From: Burkholderia sp. SRS-46
GTDB lineage: Bacteria > Pseudomonadota > Gammaproteobacteria > Burkholderiales > Burkholderiaceae
Direction: 5' to 3'
Assembly: GCF_004343775.1 (NCBI RefSeq)
Contig: NZ_PTXL01000007.1
Location: forward strand, 496,001-560,000
Length of the DNA: 64,000 nt
Shown: in pieces, positions 8,889 to 19,203 of the stretch
Layout: the number at the start of each line of letters is the position of its first letter
Numbering within the stretch: the first letter of the stretch is position 1
The notes under the pieces: model-generated
Told to the model about the DNA's origin: nothing
Databases searched by the model: none
Seen by the model: only the letters and a program-made list of their open reading frames with translations
Position numbers and translations under genes: made by a program

Positions 8889-10517
8889 ATGGAATACAAC
8901 CGTCTGTTGCACACCCTGCGTGTTACCGCCATGGCAGGCGTGGCAGCGGCATCGTTCGGCGTCGCGGGCTCTGCATTCGCACAGATCCCGAACAAAACGC
9001 TCGTCTACTGCTCAGAAGGCAGCCCGGCGGGCTTCGATTCCGCGCAATACACGACCGGCGTCGATTTCACCGCCGCCACGTTCACCGTCTATAACCGTCT
9101 CGTCGAATTCGAACGCGGCGGCACGAAGGTCGAACCCGGCCTCGCCGAAAAATGGGATGTGTCCCCGGATGGCAAGGTCTACACCTTCCACCTGCGCCAC
9201 GGCGTCAAGTTCCACACGACCGAGTACTTCAAGCCGACCCGCGAATTCAACGCGGACGACATCTTGTTCACGTTCGAGCGCATGCTCGACCCGAACCAGC
9301 CGTTCCGCAAGGCCTACCCGGTGTCGTTCCCGTACTTCACCGACATGGGCCTCGACAAGCTGATCACGAAGATCGAGAAGGTCGACCCGTACACCGTGAA
9401 GTTCACGCTGTCGGAACCGAACGCGCCGTTCATCCAGAACCTGGCGATGGAGTACGCGTCGATCCTGTCGGGAGAATACGCGGACCAGCTGATGAAGACC
9501 GGCAAGTCCGCCGACATCAACCAGAAGCCGGTCGGCACGGGCCCGTTCATCTTCCGCAGCTACACGAAGGACGCGACGATCCGCTTCGACGGCAATCCTG
9601 ACTACTGGAAGAAGGGCGAAGTGAAGATCGCGAAGCTGATCTTCTCGATCACCCCCGATCCGGGCGTGCGCGTGCAGAAGGTCAAGCGCAACGAGTGCCA
9701 GGTGATGAGCTACCCGCGCCCGGCCGACATCGCGACGCTGAAGGCCGATGCGAACGTCGACATGCCGTCGCAGGCGGGCTTCAACCTCGGCTACCTCGCG
9801 TACAACGTCGAGCACAAGCCGATGGACAAGCTCGAGGTGCGCCAGGCGCTCGACCTCGCGATCAACAAGAAGGCGATTCTCGAGTCCGTGTACCAGGGCG
9901 CCGGCCAGGCCGCTTCCGCGCCGATGCCGCCGACGCAATGGTCGTACGACAAGAACCTGAAGATGCCGGCGTACGACACCGCGAAGGCGAAGGCGCTGCT
10001 GGCGAAGGCGGGCTTCCCGAACGGCTTCGAGATCACGCTGTGGGCAATGCCGGTGCAGCGCCCGTACAACCCGAACGCACGCCTGATGGCCGAGATGATC
10101 CAGGCCGACTGGGCGAAGATCGGCGTGAAGGCGAAGATCGTCACGTACGAGTGGGGCGAGTACATCAAGCGCGCGCACGGGGGCGAGCAGGATACGATGC
10201 TGATCGGCTGGAACGGCGACAACGGCGATCCGGACAACTGGCTCGGCACGCTGCTCGGCTGCGAGGCGATCAAGGGCAACAACTTCTCGCGCTGGTGCTA
10301 CAAGCCGTTCGACGAGCTGGTGCAGAAGGGCCGCACGACGAACGGGCAGGACGCGCGCACGAAGATCTACACGCAGGCGCAGCAGGTCTTCGCGCAGCAG
10401 GTGCCGTTCTCGCCGATCGCGAACTCGACCGTCTACCAGCCGGTGCGCAAGAACGTCGTCGACATGCGCATCGAGCCGCTCGGCTACGCACGCTTCGATG
10501 GTGTGAGCGTGAAGTAA
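8889..10517 (+). CDS. dppA: Periplasmic dipeptide-binding protein
   Basis: A 542-residue extracytoplasmic solute-binding protein of the peptide/nickel family (SBP_bac_5). A Sec signal peptide of about 31 residues ends AFA-Q. Visible family segments include SEGSPAGFDSAQYTTG at the mature N-terminus, NADDILFTFERM (near 120) and MLIGWNGDNGDPDNW (near 437). It should capture peptides in the periplasm and deliver them to DppBC. ATG 8889 has a GGAGGAAA ribosome-binding site 3-10 bp upstream. It is the first gene of dppABCDF; a hairpin separates it from dppB. Confidence 0.93.
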   Translation: MEYNRLLHTLRVTAMAGVAAASFGVAGSAFAQIPNKTLVYCSEGSPAGFDSAQYTTGVDFTAATFTVYNRLVEFERGGTKVEPGLAEKWDVSPDGKVYTFHLRHGVKFHTTEYFKPTREFNADDILFTFERMLDPNQPFRKAYPVSFPYFTDMGLDKLITKIEKVDPYTVKFTLSEPNAPFIQNLAMEYASILSGEYADQLMKTGKSADINQKPVGTGPFIFRSYTKDATIRFDGNPDYWKKGEVKIAKLIFSITPDPGVRVQKVKRNECQVMSYPRPADIATLKADANVDMPSQAGFNLGYLAYNVEHKPMDKLEVRQALDLAINKKAILESVYQGAGQAASAPMPPTQWSYDKNLKMPAYDTAKAKALLAKAGFPNGFEITLWAMPVQRPYNPNARLMAEMIQADWAKIGVKAKIVTYEWGEYIKRAHGGEQDTMLIGWNGDNGDPDNWLGTLLGCEAIKGNNFSRWCYKPFDELVQKGRTTNGQDARTKIYTQAQQVFAQQVPFSPIANSTVYQPVRKNVVDMRIEPLGYARFDGVSVK

Positions 10518-10565
10518 CGCAGCAGGCGTAAGCTGTCGAGAAAACCGAGACCGGCCTGAAATCAT

Positions 10566-10600
10566 CCGGCGGCGAGGGGCCACGAGCCCCTCGTCGCCGG
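10566..10600 (+). promoter_or_regulatory. Intercistronic stem-loop between dppA and dppB
   Basis: A 15-bp stem with one G-U pair (arms 10566-10580 and 10586-10600, loop CACGA) lies between the dppA stop and the dppB start. It lacks a T run, so it is not a classical terminator. Such hairpins often protect the upstream message from 3' exonucleases and raise binding-protein output over the permease; that role is inference. Confidence 0.6.
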
Positions 10601-10635
10601 TCGCACATTTCCCACAAGAAAATACGAGACGCATC

Positions 10636-11646
10636 ATGTTCCGATTCGTGTTGCGCCGCGTGGGCATGGTGATCCCGACCTTCATCGGCATCACCATCCT
10701 CGCGTTTGCGCTGATTCACCTGATACCGGGCGACCCCATCGAAGTGATGATGGGCGAGCGCGGCGTCGACCCCGCGATGCACGCAGAGGCGATGAAACGC
10801 CTCGGGCTCGACCTGCCGCTGCCCGTGCAGTATTTCCATTACATCGGCCGTGCGCTGTCGGGCGACCTCGGCACGTCGATCATCACCAATACGAGCGTGG
10901 CGGGCGAGTTCTTCGCGCGCTTCCCGGCGACCGTCGAGCTGTCGCTGTGCGCGCTCGTCTTCGCACTTGCCGTCGGGCTGCCGGCCGGCGTGATCGCGGC
11001 GCTGCGGCGCGGCTCGGTGGTCGACCACGGCGTGATGGGCACCGCGCTCACCGGCTACTCGATGCCGATCTTCTGGTGGGGGCTGATCCTCATCATGGTG
11101 TTTTCGTCGTATCTCGGCTGGACGCCCGTGTCGGGCCGCATCGCCGTCGAATACGAGATTCCTCACGTGACGGGCTTCATGCTGATCGACGCGCTGCTCG
11201 CACCGGACGAAGGCGCGTTCCGCTCGGCGGTGAGCCACCTGATCCTGCCGTCGATCGTGCTCGGCACGATTCCGCTCGCGGTGATCGCGCGGATGACCCG
11301 CTCGTCGATGCTCGAAGTGCTGCGCGAGGACTACATCCGCACCGCGCGCGCGAAGGGGCTGTCGCCGGTGCGCGTCGTCGTCGTGCATGCGCTGCGCAAT
11401 GCGCTGATCCCGGTCGTCACCGTGATCGGCCTGCAGATCGGCACGCTGCTCGCCGGCGCGGTGCTGACCGAGACGCTGTTTTCGTGGCCCGGCGTCGGCA
11501 AGTGGCTGATCGATGCGATCGGCCGCCGCGACTACCCGGTCGTGCAGGGCGGCATCCTGCTGATCGCGACGCTCGTGATCGTCGTGAACCTGGTCGTCGA
11601 CCTGCTGTACGGCGTGCTGAACCCGCGCATCCGCCACACGAGGTAA
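10636..11646 (+). CDS. dppB: Dipeptide ABC transporter permease
   Basis: A 336-residue inner-membrane permease with an N-terminal helix plus five more hydrophobic segments, the DppB/OppB layout. The EAA loop that docks the ATPases is visible as REDYIRTARAKGLSP near residue 234. The start MFRFVLRRVGMVIPTFIGIT is typical of DppB. It pairs with DppC to form the channel. It lies second in dppABCDF, and dppC starts 3 bp after its stop. Confidence 0.94.
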   Translation: MFRFVLRRVGMVIPTFIGITILAFALIHLIPGDPIEVMMGERGVDPAMHAEAMKRLGLDLPLPVQYFHYIGRALSGDLGTSIITNTSVAGEFFARFPATVELSLCALVFALAVGLPAGVIAALRRGSVVDHGVMGTALTGYSMPIFWWGLILIMVFSSYLGWTPVSGRIAVEYEIPHVTGFMLIDALLAPDEGAFRSAVSHLILPSIVLGTIPLAVIARMTRSSMLEVLREDYIRTARAKGLSPVRVVVVHALRNALIPVVTVIGLQIGTLLAGAVLTETLFSWPGVGKWLIDAIGRRDYPVVQGGILLIATLVIVVNLVVDLLYGVLNPRIRHTR

Positions 11647-11649
11647 ATC

Positions 11650-12567
11650 ATGAGCAATCTGCAAAACACCTTGCCGAGCGAAACCGCGCCGGTCAGCGGC
11701 CGCACGCTCGCGCTACGCGAATTCTGGGCCAACTTCTCGCGCAACCGCGGCGCGGTCGGCGCGGGCATCGTCGTGCTCGTGCTGATCGTGGTCGCGCTGC
11801 TCGCGCCGCTCGTCGCGCCGCACAGCCCGGTCGAGCAATACCGCGATTTCGTGAAGATCCCGCCCGCGTGGCTCGAAGGCGGCAACTGGAAGTTCGTGCT
11901 CGGCACCGACGAAGCGGGCCGCGACATCCTCTCGCGGCTGATGTTCGGCGCGCGGATGTCGTTCTGGATCGGCTTCGTGTCGGTCGTGCTCGCGCTGATC
12001 CCGGGCATCGTGCTCGGGCTCGTCGCCGCGTTCTTCCAGAAATGGGCGGACACGCCGGTGATGCGCGTGATGGACGTGCTGCTCGCGCTGCCGTCGCTGC
12101 TGCTCGCGGTCGCGGTGGTCGCGATCATCGGCCCGGGCCTCACCAACACGATGTTCGCGATCGCGATCGTCGCGCTGCCCGCGTACGTGCGCCTCACGCG
12201 CGCGTCCGCGCTCGGCGAGCTGCAGAAGGAATACGTGACGGCCTCGCGCGTGGCGGGCGCCGGCACGCTGCGGCTGATGTTCTCGCAGGTGCTGCCGAAC
12301 TGCACGGCGCCGCTGATCGTGCAGGCGACGCTCGGCTTCTCGTCGGCGATCCTCGACGCGGCCGCGCTCGGCTTCCTCGGCCTCGGCGTGCAGCCGCCGA
12401 CCGCCGAGTGGGGCGCGATGCTGGCTTCCGCGCGCGACTACATCGACAACGCATGGTGGATCGTGACGATGCCGGGCCTGTCGATCCTGATTTCGGTGCT
12501 CGCGATCAACCTGCTCGGCGACGGGCTGCGCGACGCGCTCGATCCCAAACTGAAACGGATGGCCTGA
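11650..12567 (+). CDS. dppC: Dipeptide ABC transporter permease
   Basis: A 305-residue inner-membrane permease. After an N-terminal helix (near residues 35-55) comes a periplasmic stretch with LGTDEAGRDILSRL (near 85), conserved in DppC/OppC, then the transmembrane domain. The EAA-type loop ELQKEYVTASRVAGAG lies near residue 195. It forms the heterodimeric channel with DppB. Its stop and the dppD start are one base apart, indicating translational coupling. Confidence 0.94.
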   Translation: MSNLQNTLPSETAPVSGRTLALREFWANFSRNRGAVGAGIVVLVLIVVALLAPLVAPHSPVEQYRDFVKIPPAWLEGGNWKFVLGTDEAGRDILSRLMFGARMSFWIGFVSVVLALIPGIVLGLVAAFFQKWADTPVMRVMDVLLALPSLLLAVAVVAIIGPGLTNTMFAIAIVALPAYVRLTRASALGELQKEYVTASRVAGAGTLRLMFSQVLPNCTAPLIVQATLGFSSAILDAAALGFLGLGVQPPTAEWGAMLASARDYIDNAWWIVTMPGLSILISVLAINLLGDGLRDALDPKLKRMA

Positions 12568-12568
12568 C

Positions 12569-13563
12569 ATGAGCCAGAACCTACTGACCATCCGCAATCT
12601 CGCGGTGAATTTCAACGGCCTGCCCGCCGTCGACCGGATCAACCTGTCGATCGCGCCGGGCGAGGTAGTGGGCGTCGTCGGCGAATCGGGCTCGGGCAAG
12701 AGCGTGACGATGATGGCGCTGATGGGCCTGATCGACGCGCCGGGCAAGGTGACGGCCGACGAAGTCACGTTCAACGGCGTGGACCTGCTGAAGGCGTCGC
12801 CGAAGGCGCGGCGCAGGATCATCGGCAAGGACATCGCGATGGTGTTCCAGGACGCGCTGACGAGCCTGAACCCGAGCTACACGGTCGGCTACCAGATCAA
12901 GGAAGTGCTGAAGCTGCACGAGGGGCTGCGCGGCGACGCGCTGAACCGCCGCGCGCTCGAGCTGCTCGACCAGGTCGGCATTCCCGACCCGAAGGGCCGC
13001 ATCGATTCGTTCCCGCACCAGATGTCGGGCGGCATGAATCAGCGCGTGATGATCGCGATGGCCGTCGCGTGCAACCCGAAGCTGCTGATCGCCGACGAGC
13101 CGACCACCGCGCTCGACGTGACGATCCAGGCGCAGATCATGGATCTGCTCGTGAAGCTGCAGAAGGAGCGCGGCATGGCGCTCGTGCTGATCTCGCACGA
13201 TCTCGCCGTGGTGTCCGAAGTCGCGCAGCGCGTCGCGGTGATGTACGCGGGCGAGGTCATCGAGACCAATCGCGTGCCGGACATCTTCGCGCATCCGCAT
13301 CATCCGTACACCGAAGCATTGCTCGCGGCGATTCCCGAGCACAACAAGGGGGCGCGTCGCCTTGCCGCATTGCCGGGCATGGTGCCGGGCCGCGATGATC
13401 GCCCGTCCGGGTGCCTGTTCGCGCCGCGCTGCAAGTATGCCGTCGACGATTGCCGCAAGGCGCGCCCGGCGCTCGACACGCTCGTCGCGGGCAACGACGC
13501 GATGCGCGCGCGCTGCATCAAGCCGCTGAATCTTTCGAACCTCGACCTGACGGGAGGCGCACG

Positions 13564-13567
<4 letters not shown>
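12569..13567 (+). CDS. dppD: Dipeptide ABC transporter ATP-binding protein
   Basis: A 332-residue cytoplasmic ATPase. Walker A GESGSGKS lies near residue 38, the signature MSGGMNQRV near 152, and Walker B LLIADEPTTALD near 171. The C-terminal oligopeptide-transporter extension has three cysteines (CLFAPRCKYAVDDC) that in DppD/OppD relatives often bind an Fe-S cluster. The signature reads SGGMN rather than SGGQR/Q, a common variant in this subfamily. It overlaps dppF by the ATGA-type junction at 13564-13567. Confidence 0.94.
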
Positions 13568-14581
<1,014 letters not shown>

Positions 14582-14589
<8 letters not shown>

Positions 14590-15730
14590 AGGCTTGGCGG
14601 CGCGCGATTCGACTGCGCGCCGAGTGCACATCGACGGTACGCGCGTGCATCGCGCGTACCGCAATGCACGCCGCTGGAGCGTGCGCACGATGTCCGGCGC
14701 GGCGCTGGCCGGTGCGTGCGTGGCGGCCGGCCTCGCCGTACCCGTCGACTTCGTGCGGGCCGAGGGGCGCGCGCCGGCGACGGCGCCGCTCCATCCGTCG
14801 CAGGTACCGCCGCCCGGCATGAGCCTGCCGGGTTTCCACACGCCGCCGTCGGTGTCGAACGGCACGGTCGCGAGCGGCGCGGTGCGCGCGCAGCCCGCGC
14901 GCATGCCGTTCTACGTCGCGACCAAGGGCAAGGTGACGATCTACGTGCTGGGCACGCTGCACACCGGCGACCCGTCCGACTACCCGGCCGCGCAGCCGTT
15001 CCGGCCGCGCATCCTCGCGGCGCTCGCCGCATCGCCGACACTCGCGCTCGAACTGTCGCCGGACGACCTGCTCGAATCGCAGGACGATGTGTCGAAGTAC
15101 GGCGTCTGCAATTACGCATGCCTGCCGCGCCTGTTGCCGGAGCCGTTGTGGCAGCAGCTCGCGGCGCGGCTGCACGGCAACCCGGCCGCGCTGGCCGGCA
15201 TCCGCAAGATGCGGCCGTGGCTCGCCGCGCTCGTCGTCGAGACCTACGATTCGCTCGCGGCCGGCCTGCAGACCGAGTACGGCACCGAGGCGCAGCTGCA
15301 GAACGTGTTCCTGAAGAAGAAGGGTGGCAAGGTGGTCGGGCTCGAGACGCTCGCCGAGCAGATGCGCGCGTTCACCGGCCTCACGCTCGCCGAGCAGCGC
15401 GAGATGCTTGCCCAGGACATGGTGCAGACGCCCGCGCAGAACGCCGCCGACATCAAGGCGCTGCACCGGCTGTGGCGCATCGGCGACGCCGACGCGCTTG
15501 CCGCATGGGCGGTCGCGAAGAGCGAGCGCCTGTCGCGTTCGAAGGCGCTGTCCGCGTCGATCGACAACAAGATCCTGTACGAGCGCAACCGGCGCTTCGT
15601 TGCACGGATGGCGGCAATGACCACGCCGAACCGGCCGCTGTTCGTCGCGATCGGCGCGCTGCACCTGGGTGGCCCGCGCGGCGTGCTCGAATTGTTGCGC
15701 CAGCAAGGTTATCGCGTCGACGCGAACTGA
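14582..15730 (+). CDS. TraB/GumN family secreted protein
   Basis: A 382-residue protein of the TraB/PrgY/GumN family (old name DUF1271-like haem- or metal-dependent erythromycin-esterase fold relatives). The GTLHTGDP motif (near residue 124) and the C-terminal GALHLGGPRG (near 360) are the paired histidine motifs of the family. ATG 14582 overlaps the dppF stop and has a GGGGAGG site 5 bp upstream. A hydrophobic signal sequence starts only at Met37 (14690), so initiation there is the alternative. Some family members are proposed metalloproteases; activity is unproven. Its place after dppF suggests a role in peptide handling, an inference. Confidence 0.82.
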
Positions 15731-15860
15731 TCGCGCGCCGTCGCGCGTCTTGATCCTCCCCCGTTTGATTGCCGATGCGTGCGGGGCATCGCACGCCCTC
15801 ACGGTGGCGCGCGTCCGTAAGGAAAACCCTCGATTCGTCAGAAAATAGCGTTTAAAACGA

Positions 15861-15888
15861 TTGACATCTCATTCGGGCAATATCTATT
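15861..15888 (+). promoter_or_regulatory. Sigma-70-like promoter of an orphan transcript
   Basis: A perfect TTGACA (15861-15866) is followed after 16 bp by TCTATT (15883-15888), a 4/6 match to the -10 consensus. AT-rich sequence upstream (GAAAATAG, TTTAAAA) could act as an UP element. No gene follows before the terminator at 16207. Confidence 0.5.
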
Positions 15889-15894
15889 CTTCAT

Positions 15895-16236
15895 CCCACA
15901 AGTTGAAAAATTGAAAACAACAGATAAGTTCTACGGGGTAGCAAAAACAAAGCGCGGGGTTAGCGTTGCCGGCACGTGTTTCGCGTGCCGGCCGCGGAGT
16001 GTCTGCATGCACGGCGGGGCCAACCATCGTCCGATACCAAGCGCATGTAGTCCGACTTGCGGATAAGCGACGTTTCGCCGTCCGACCGGGGGATGCAGTA
16101 ACGGGCGGCGGCGGGCGTTATTTGATCCGGAGCATGGCTTTCCGGACGCCGTCGACAGACGGCTTCGACGTTGACGGTCGGCCGCAGGCCGTATTCAGCC
16201 AACAGCAAAGCGCCTCATGGGCGCTTTTTTGTTTTT
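15895..16236 (+). ncRNA. Candidate small RNA between promoter and terminator
   Basis: The interval from the predicted start near 15895 to the terminator T run at 16236 is about 340 nt and lacks a credible gene. It contains a strong hairpin GCCGGCACG/CGTGCCGGC (15968-15992), a short GCGA-CGTT-TCGC hairpin near 16067, and ends in an intrinsic terminator. Without expression data it could also be a decayed gene with intact signals. Confidence 0.35.
16207..16236 (+). terminator. Intrinsic terminator in gene-poor region
   Basis: An 8-bp perfect stem (AAAGCGCC with GGCGCTTT, loop TCATG) runs into a T-rich tract. It points rightward and has no recognised protein gene directly before it. Confidence 0.85.
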
Positions 16237-16405
16237 GGCGCGGGGGATGCGTGTGGGGCGCCGTTGCCGGATGGAGCCGACGCAAGCGGCAGTCCAGGTC
16301 GGGCGATCGACAGACCGCTCCTGAAAATGGATGAAGTTCCATTGTTGCGCGAGGTTGGACGTGGCACGGTTGTGTCCTTCCGGAGCACGCAACAGGGACG
16401 GATCG

Positions 16406-16528
16406 ATGGGTGGCACAAGCAGGCCCCTGTCGGTGCTGATCGTCGGCGAACATCCGATCGTCGGCCGCTTGTCGATCGGTGGAGCGGCCGAAGGCCTTAT
16501 TGGCATCCGTGGGGCGTCGGCCCCGTGA
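16406..16528 (+). pseudogene. Possible response-regulator receiver fragment
   Basis: A 40-codon frame beginning MGGTSRPLSVLIVGEHPIVG resembles the first strand and helix of NarL/FixJ-type receiver domains (typically VLIVDDHPIVR). Here the acidic pair reads GE, the frame stops after 40 codons, and no rest of the domain is visible. It may be a remnant or a chance resemblance. Confidence 0.25.
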
Positions 16529-16605
16529 TCGTACGTCGGGTTCCCGTCATTCCGACGGGAACGTGCTGCGGATCCCGAAGCATGGCTTGCTGGAATCGAG
16601 CAAGC

Positions 16606-17370
16606 TCACACCCCCTCGTCCGCCTGCAACGCCCCTGGCGCGACGACATCGATCCCCGCGTTCTCCAGCGCTGCGCGGATTCTCCGCGCGAACGCCAGCG
16701 CATGCGGCCCGTCGCCATGCAGACAGACCGTCTGCGCATTGAGCGGCACCCACTCGCCGCTCACCGCGCGCACCCGCTGGTCGCGCACCATGTCGAGCGT
16801 GCGCGCGATCACCTCGTCTTCGTCGTCGACCAGCGCGCCCGGCTCGCTGCGCGGCACGAGCGCGCCGTTCGCGCGGTAGCCGCGATCCGCGAACACTTCC
16901 TCGACGGCCGCGAGCCCCGCGTGCCGCGCGGCCGCGACGAACACGCTGTTCGCGAGGCCGAACACCGCGAGCGACGGATCGAAATCGTGGATTGCGGACA
17001 CCACCGCGTCGGCGATCATCGGATCGCGCGCGGCCTGGTTGTACAGCGCGCCATGCGGCTTCACGTGTGCGATGCGGCCGCCTTCGGCCTGTGCGATCGC
17101 GGACAGCGCGCCGAGCTGGTACAGCACGCCCGCGTAGATGTCACCGGCCGGCAGCTGCATTTCCTTGCGACCGAAATTCTCCGGATCGTGAAAACTCGGA
17201 TGCGCGCCGATCGCCACGCCCTTCTGCACGGCCCAGCGCACGCAGTCGCGCATCGCGTTCGGGCCGCCCGCGTGCCAGCCGCACGCGATGTTCGCCGACG
17301 TGACGAGGTCGAGCAGCGCCTCGTCCGATCCGTATCCCTCGCCGAGATCGGCGTTCAGATCGATTTCCAT
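16606..17370 (-). CDS. pxpA: 5-oxoprolinase subunit PxpA (LamB/YcsF family)
   Basis: A 254-residue cytoplasmic protein. It opens MEIDLNADLGEGYG and contains SANIACGWHAGG (near residue 27), GAHPSFHDPENFGR (near 56) and VKPHGALYN (near 103), all LamB/YcsF hallmarks. PxpABC cleaves 5-oxo-L-proline to glutamate with ATP hydrolysis, clearing a damage product of glutamine and glutathione. It is the last gene of the leftward pxpB-pxpC-pxpA operon, 67 bp after pxpC. Confidence 0.94.
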   Translation of the reverse strand: MEIDLNADLGEGYGSDEALLDLVTSANIACGWHAGGPNAMRDCVRWAVQKGVAIGAHPSFHDPENFGRKEMQLPAGDIYAGVLYQLGALSAIAQAEGGRIAHVKPHGALYNQAARDPMIADAVVSAIHDFDPSLAVFGLANSVFVAAARHAGLAAVEEVFADRGYRANGALVPRSEPGALVDDEDEVIARTLDMVRDQRVRAVSGEWVPLNAQTVCLHGDGPHALAFARRIRAALENAGIDVVAPGALQADEGV

Positions 17371-17437
17371 GATGTTCCTCGTCCACCAATTGCGTGGCGC
17401 GCCGCCCGGATTCGGCGCTTGTATTGCATTGATATCG

Positions 17438-18505
17438 TCATGCCGCGCGCGACTGCGCGCGCTGGCGGGCTTCCTCGCGCATCGCGATCGCGACGTCGAT
17501 CTGCCGCAGGTAGGCGCGTTCCGCGCCGAGCGCGTCGCGCGCGGTGTCCGGCGTCGTGCGCACGAAGCGGATCGGCAGGTTCAGGCGCGCCTGCGCGAGC
17601 TTCCACAGGTCCGCGCGAATCACCGTCCCGATCTTAGGATAGCCGCCCGTCGTCTGCGCGTCGTGCATCAGCACGATCGGCTGCCCGTTCGGCGGCACCT
17701 GGATCGTGCCGGGCAGCACCGCGTGCGACAGCAGCTCCGCCGGCCGTTCGCGCGTCAGCTCCACGCCGGCGAGGCGATAGCCCATCCGGTTGCTGTTGGC
17801 CGTCACCAGCCATTCCTCATCCCAGAACGCCTGCTGCGCATCCGTGGCGAACGACGCGTAGTCGGGCCCGGGCAGCACCCGCACCGGCATCGCCCACGGC
17901 GCATGCGCGGGCCGGTGCCGGCGCGGCGGCTCGTCGACGCGCACGAACCCGCACCAGGCCGGCGCCTTGACGCCGAACTCGGGCGCGTCGGCCGCGAGGC
18001 AGCCGATGCCCGCCGGCGGCGCGCCGACCGGCAGCCGGTCGCCATCGCGCAGCGCGCGGCCGCCGAGGCCGCCGAAGCGCGACGCGAGATCGGTGCTGCG
18101 CGAGCCGAGCATCGGCAGCACGTCGACGCCGCCCGCGATGCACAGATAGCCGCGCATCCCGCGCTTCGCAGCCGGCAGCGTGAGCGTCTGGCCGGCCTCG
18201 ACCGGCAGGCTCCACCACGAAAAGACCGGCTTGCCGTCGAGCGTGCCGCCGAATTCGGTGCCGGTGATCGCGATGCGCGTCGCGCGCGTGAAGCGGAACG
18301 CGGCCGGGCCGATCGTGATCTCGACGGCGGCCGCGTCGGGGCGGTTGCCGACGAGCCGGTTGCCGACCTCGAGCGCGAGGCTGTCGAGCGCGCCGCCCTG
18401 CGCGACGCCGAGATGGCGCGCACCGTGGCGGCCGAGATCCTGCACGGTCGACAGTGGGCCGGCCCGCAACACCTCGATGCTGCCCGGCGCTTTGCTCTGG
18501 CTCAT
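17438..18505 (-). CDS. pxpC: 5-oxoprolinase subunit PxpC (biotin-dependent carboxyltransferase family)
   Basis: A 355-residue protein of the KipA/AHS2 family. Its N-terminus reads IEVLRAGPLSTVQDLGRHG (near residue 9), which is diagnostic, and GYLCIAGGVDV (near 119) and HDAQTTGGYPKIG (near 303) follow. It acts with PxpA and PxpB in ATP-dependent 5-oxoproline cleavage. ATG 18505 overlaps the pxpB stop in an ATGA junction, indicating coupled translation; longer in-frame starts would read into pxpB. Confidence 0.93.
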   Translation of the reverse strand: MSQSKAPGSIEVLRAGPLSTVQDLGRHGARHLGVAQGGALDSLALEVGNRLVGNRPDAAAVEITIGPAAFRFTRATRIAITGTEFGGTLDGKPVFSWWSLPVEAGQTLTLPAAKRGMRGYLCIAGGVDVLPMLGSRSTDLASRFGGLGGRALRDGDRLPVGAPPAGIGCLAADAPEFGVKAPAWCGFVRVDEPPRRHRPAHAPWAMPVRVLPGPDYASFATDAQQAFWDEEWLVTANSNRMGYRLAGVELTRERPAELLSHAVLPGTIQVPPNGQPIVLMHDAQTTGGYPKIGTVIRADLWKLAQARLNLPIRFVRTTPDTARDALGAERAYLRQIDVAIAMREEARQRAQSRAA

Positions 18506-19158
18506 GTCGCGTGGACTCCCGCAATGGTGAAGCGCACCCGGTCGCCGGGCAGGAGCAGCGTCGGCGGCTGCCGCGACGGGTCGAACAGCACGCTCGCCGT
18601 GCGGCCGATCAGCTGCCAGCCGCCGGGCGACGTGGCCGGGTAGATGCCCGTCTGCGCGCCGCCGATGCCGACCGAGCCGGCCGGCACCTCGAGGCGCGGC
18701 GCCGCGCGGCGCGGCGTGTGCAGCGATTCGTCGAGGCCGCCGAGATACGCGAAGCCCGGCTGGAAGCCGAGGAAGAACACCACGTATTCGGCCGCGGCAT
18801 GCCGCGCGACCACCTCGTCGGGCGCGAGACCCGTGTGCGCGGCGACCACCTGCAGGTCGGGGCCGGCCGCGCCGCCGTACTCGACCGGGATCTCGATCTC
18901 GCGGCTGTCCGCGTGCTCGATGTCGGCGTTTTCCCACGCGTCGCGCAGCGCGGCCGACAGCGTGTCGGCGGACGTGGCGAGCAGGTCGAACACGATCGTC
19001 AGGTTGTTCATGCCCGGCACGACGTCGACGACGTGCGGCCAGGCGCGCGCGGCCTCGGCGACGGCCCAGACGCGGCGCTGGCAGTCGAGCGTGGCGGGGG
19101 GCGGCACTTCGCAGACGAGTGCGGCGTCGCCGAGCGGGTAGATGCGTGGATGCGTCAT
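18502..19158 (-). CDS. pxpB: 5-oxoprolinase subunit PxpB (KipI/AHS1 family)
   Basis: A 218-residue protein of the KipI/AHS1 family. The start IYPLGDAALVCEV and the later block FFLGFQPGFAYLGGLDESLHTPRR-like region (near residues 128-150) with PAGSVGIGGAQTGIYP (near 160) are diagnostic. It is first in the leftward pxpBCA operon and divergent from a MarR-like regulator. A perfect 16-bp palindrome at 19204-19219 lies in the shared control region. Confidence 0.93.
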   Translation of the reverse strand: MTHPRIYPLGDAALVCEVPPPATLDCQRRVWAVAEAARAWPHVVDVVPGMNNLTIVFDLLATSADTLSAALRDAWENADIEHADSREIEIPVEYGGAAGPDLQVVAAHTGLAPDEVVARHAAAEYVVFFLGFQPGFAYLGGLDESLHTPRRAAPRLEVPAGSVGIGGAQTGIYPATSPGGWQLIGRTASVLFDPSRQPPTLLLPGDRVRFTIAGVHAT

Positions 19159-19203
19159 CGTTCTGGCACGGTTCGGGCGCCCATGTTAGCGCACATTGTC
19201 AAG

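Larger units (their letters stand above)
15731..16605. other. 875-bp gene-poor region
   Basis: No convincing protein gene fits between the TraB/GumN gene and pxpA. The first third is strikingly AT-rich and has a promoter-like element at 15861-15888. A 9-bp hairpin (15968-15992) and an intrinsic terminator (16207-16236) follow. The last third holds a short frame (16406-16528) resembling the first strand-helix of a response regulator. The region is interpreted as a possible sRNA unit plus gene debris. Confidence 0.55.

Noticed and set aside
15966..16334. 122-codon open frame over the candidate sRNA
   Set aside because: Poor codon pattern, crosses an intrinsic terminator and has no ribosome site.
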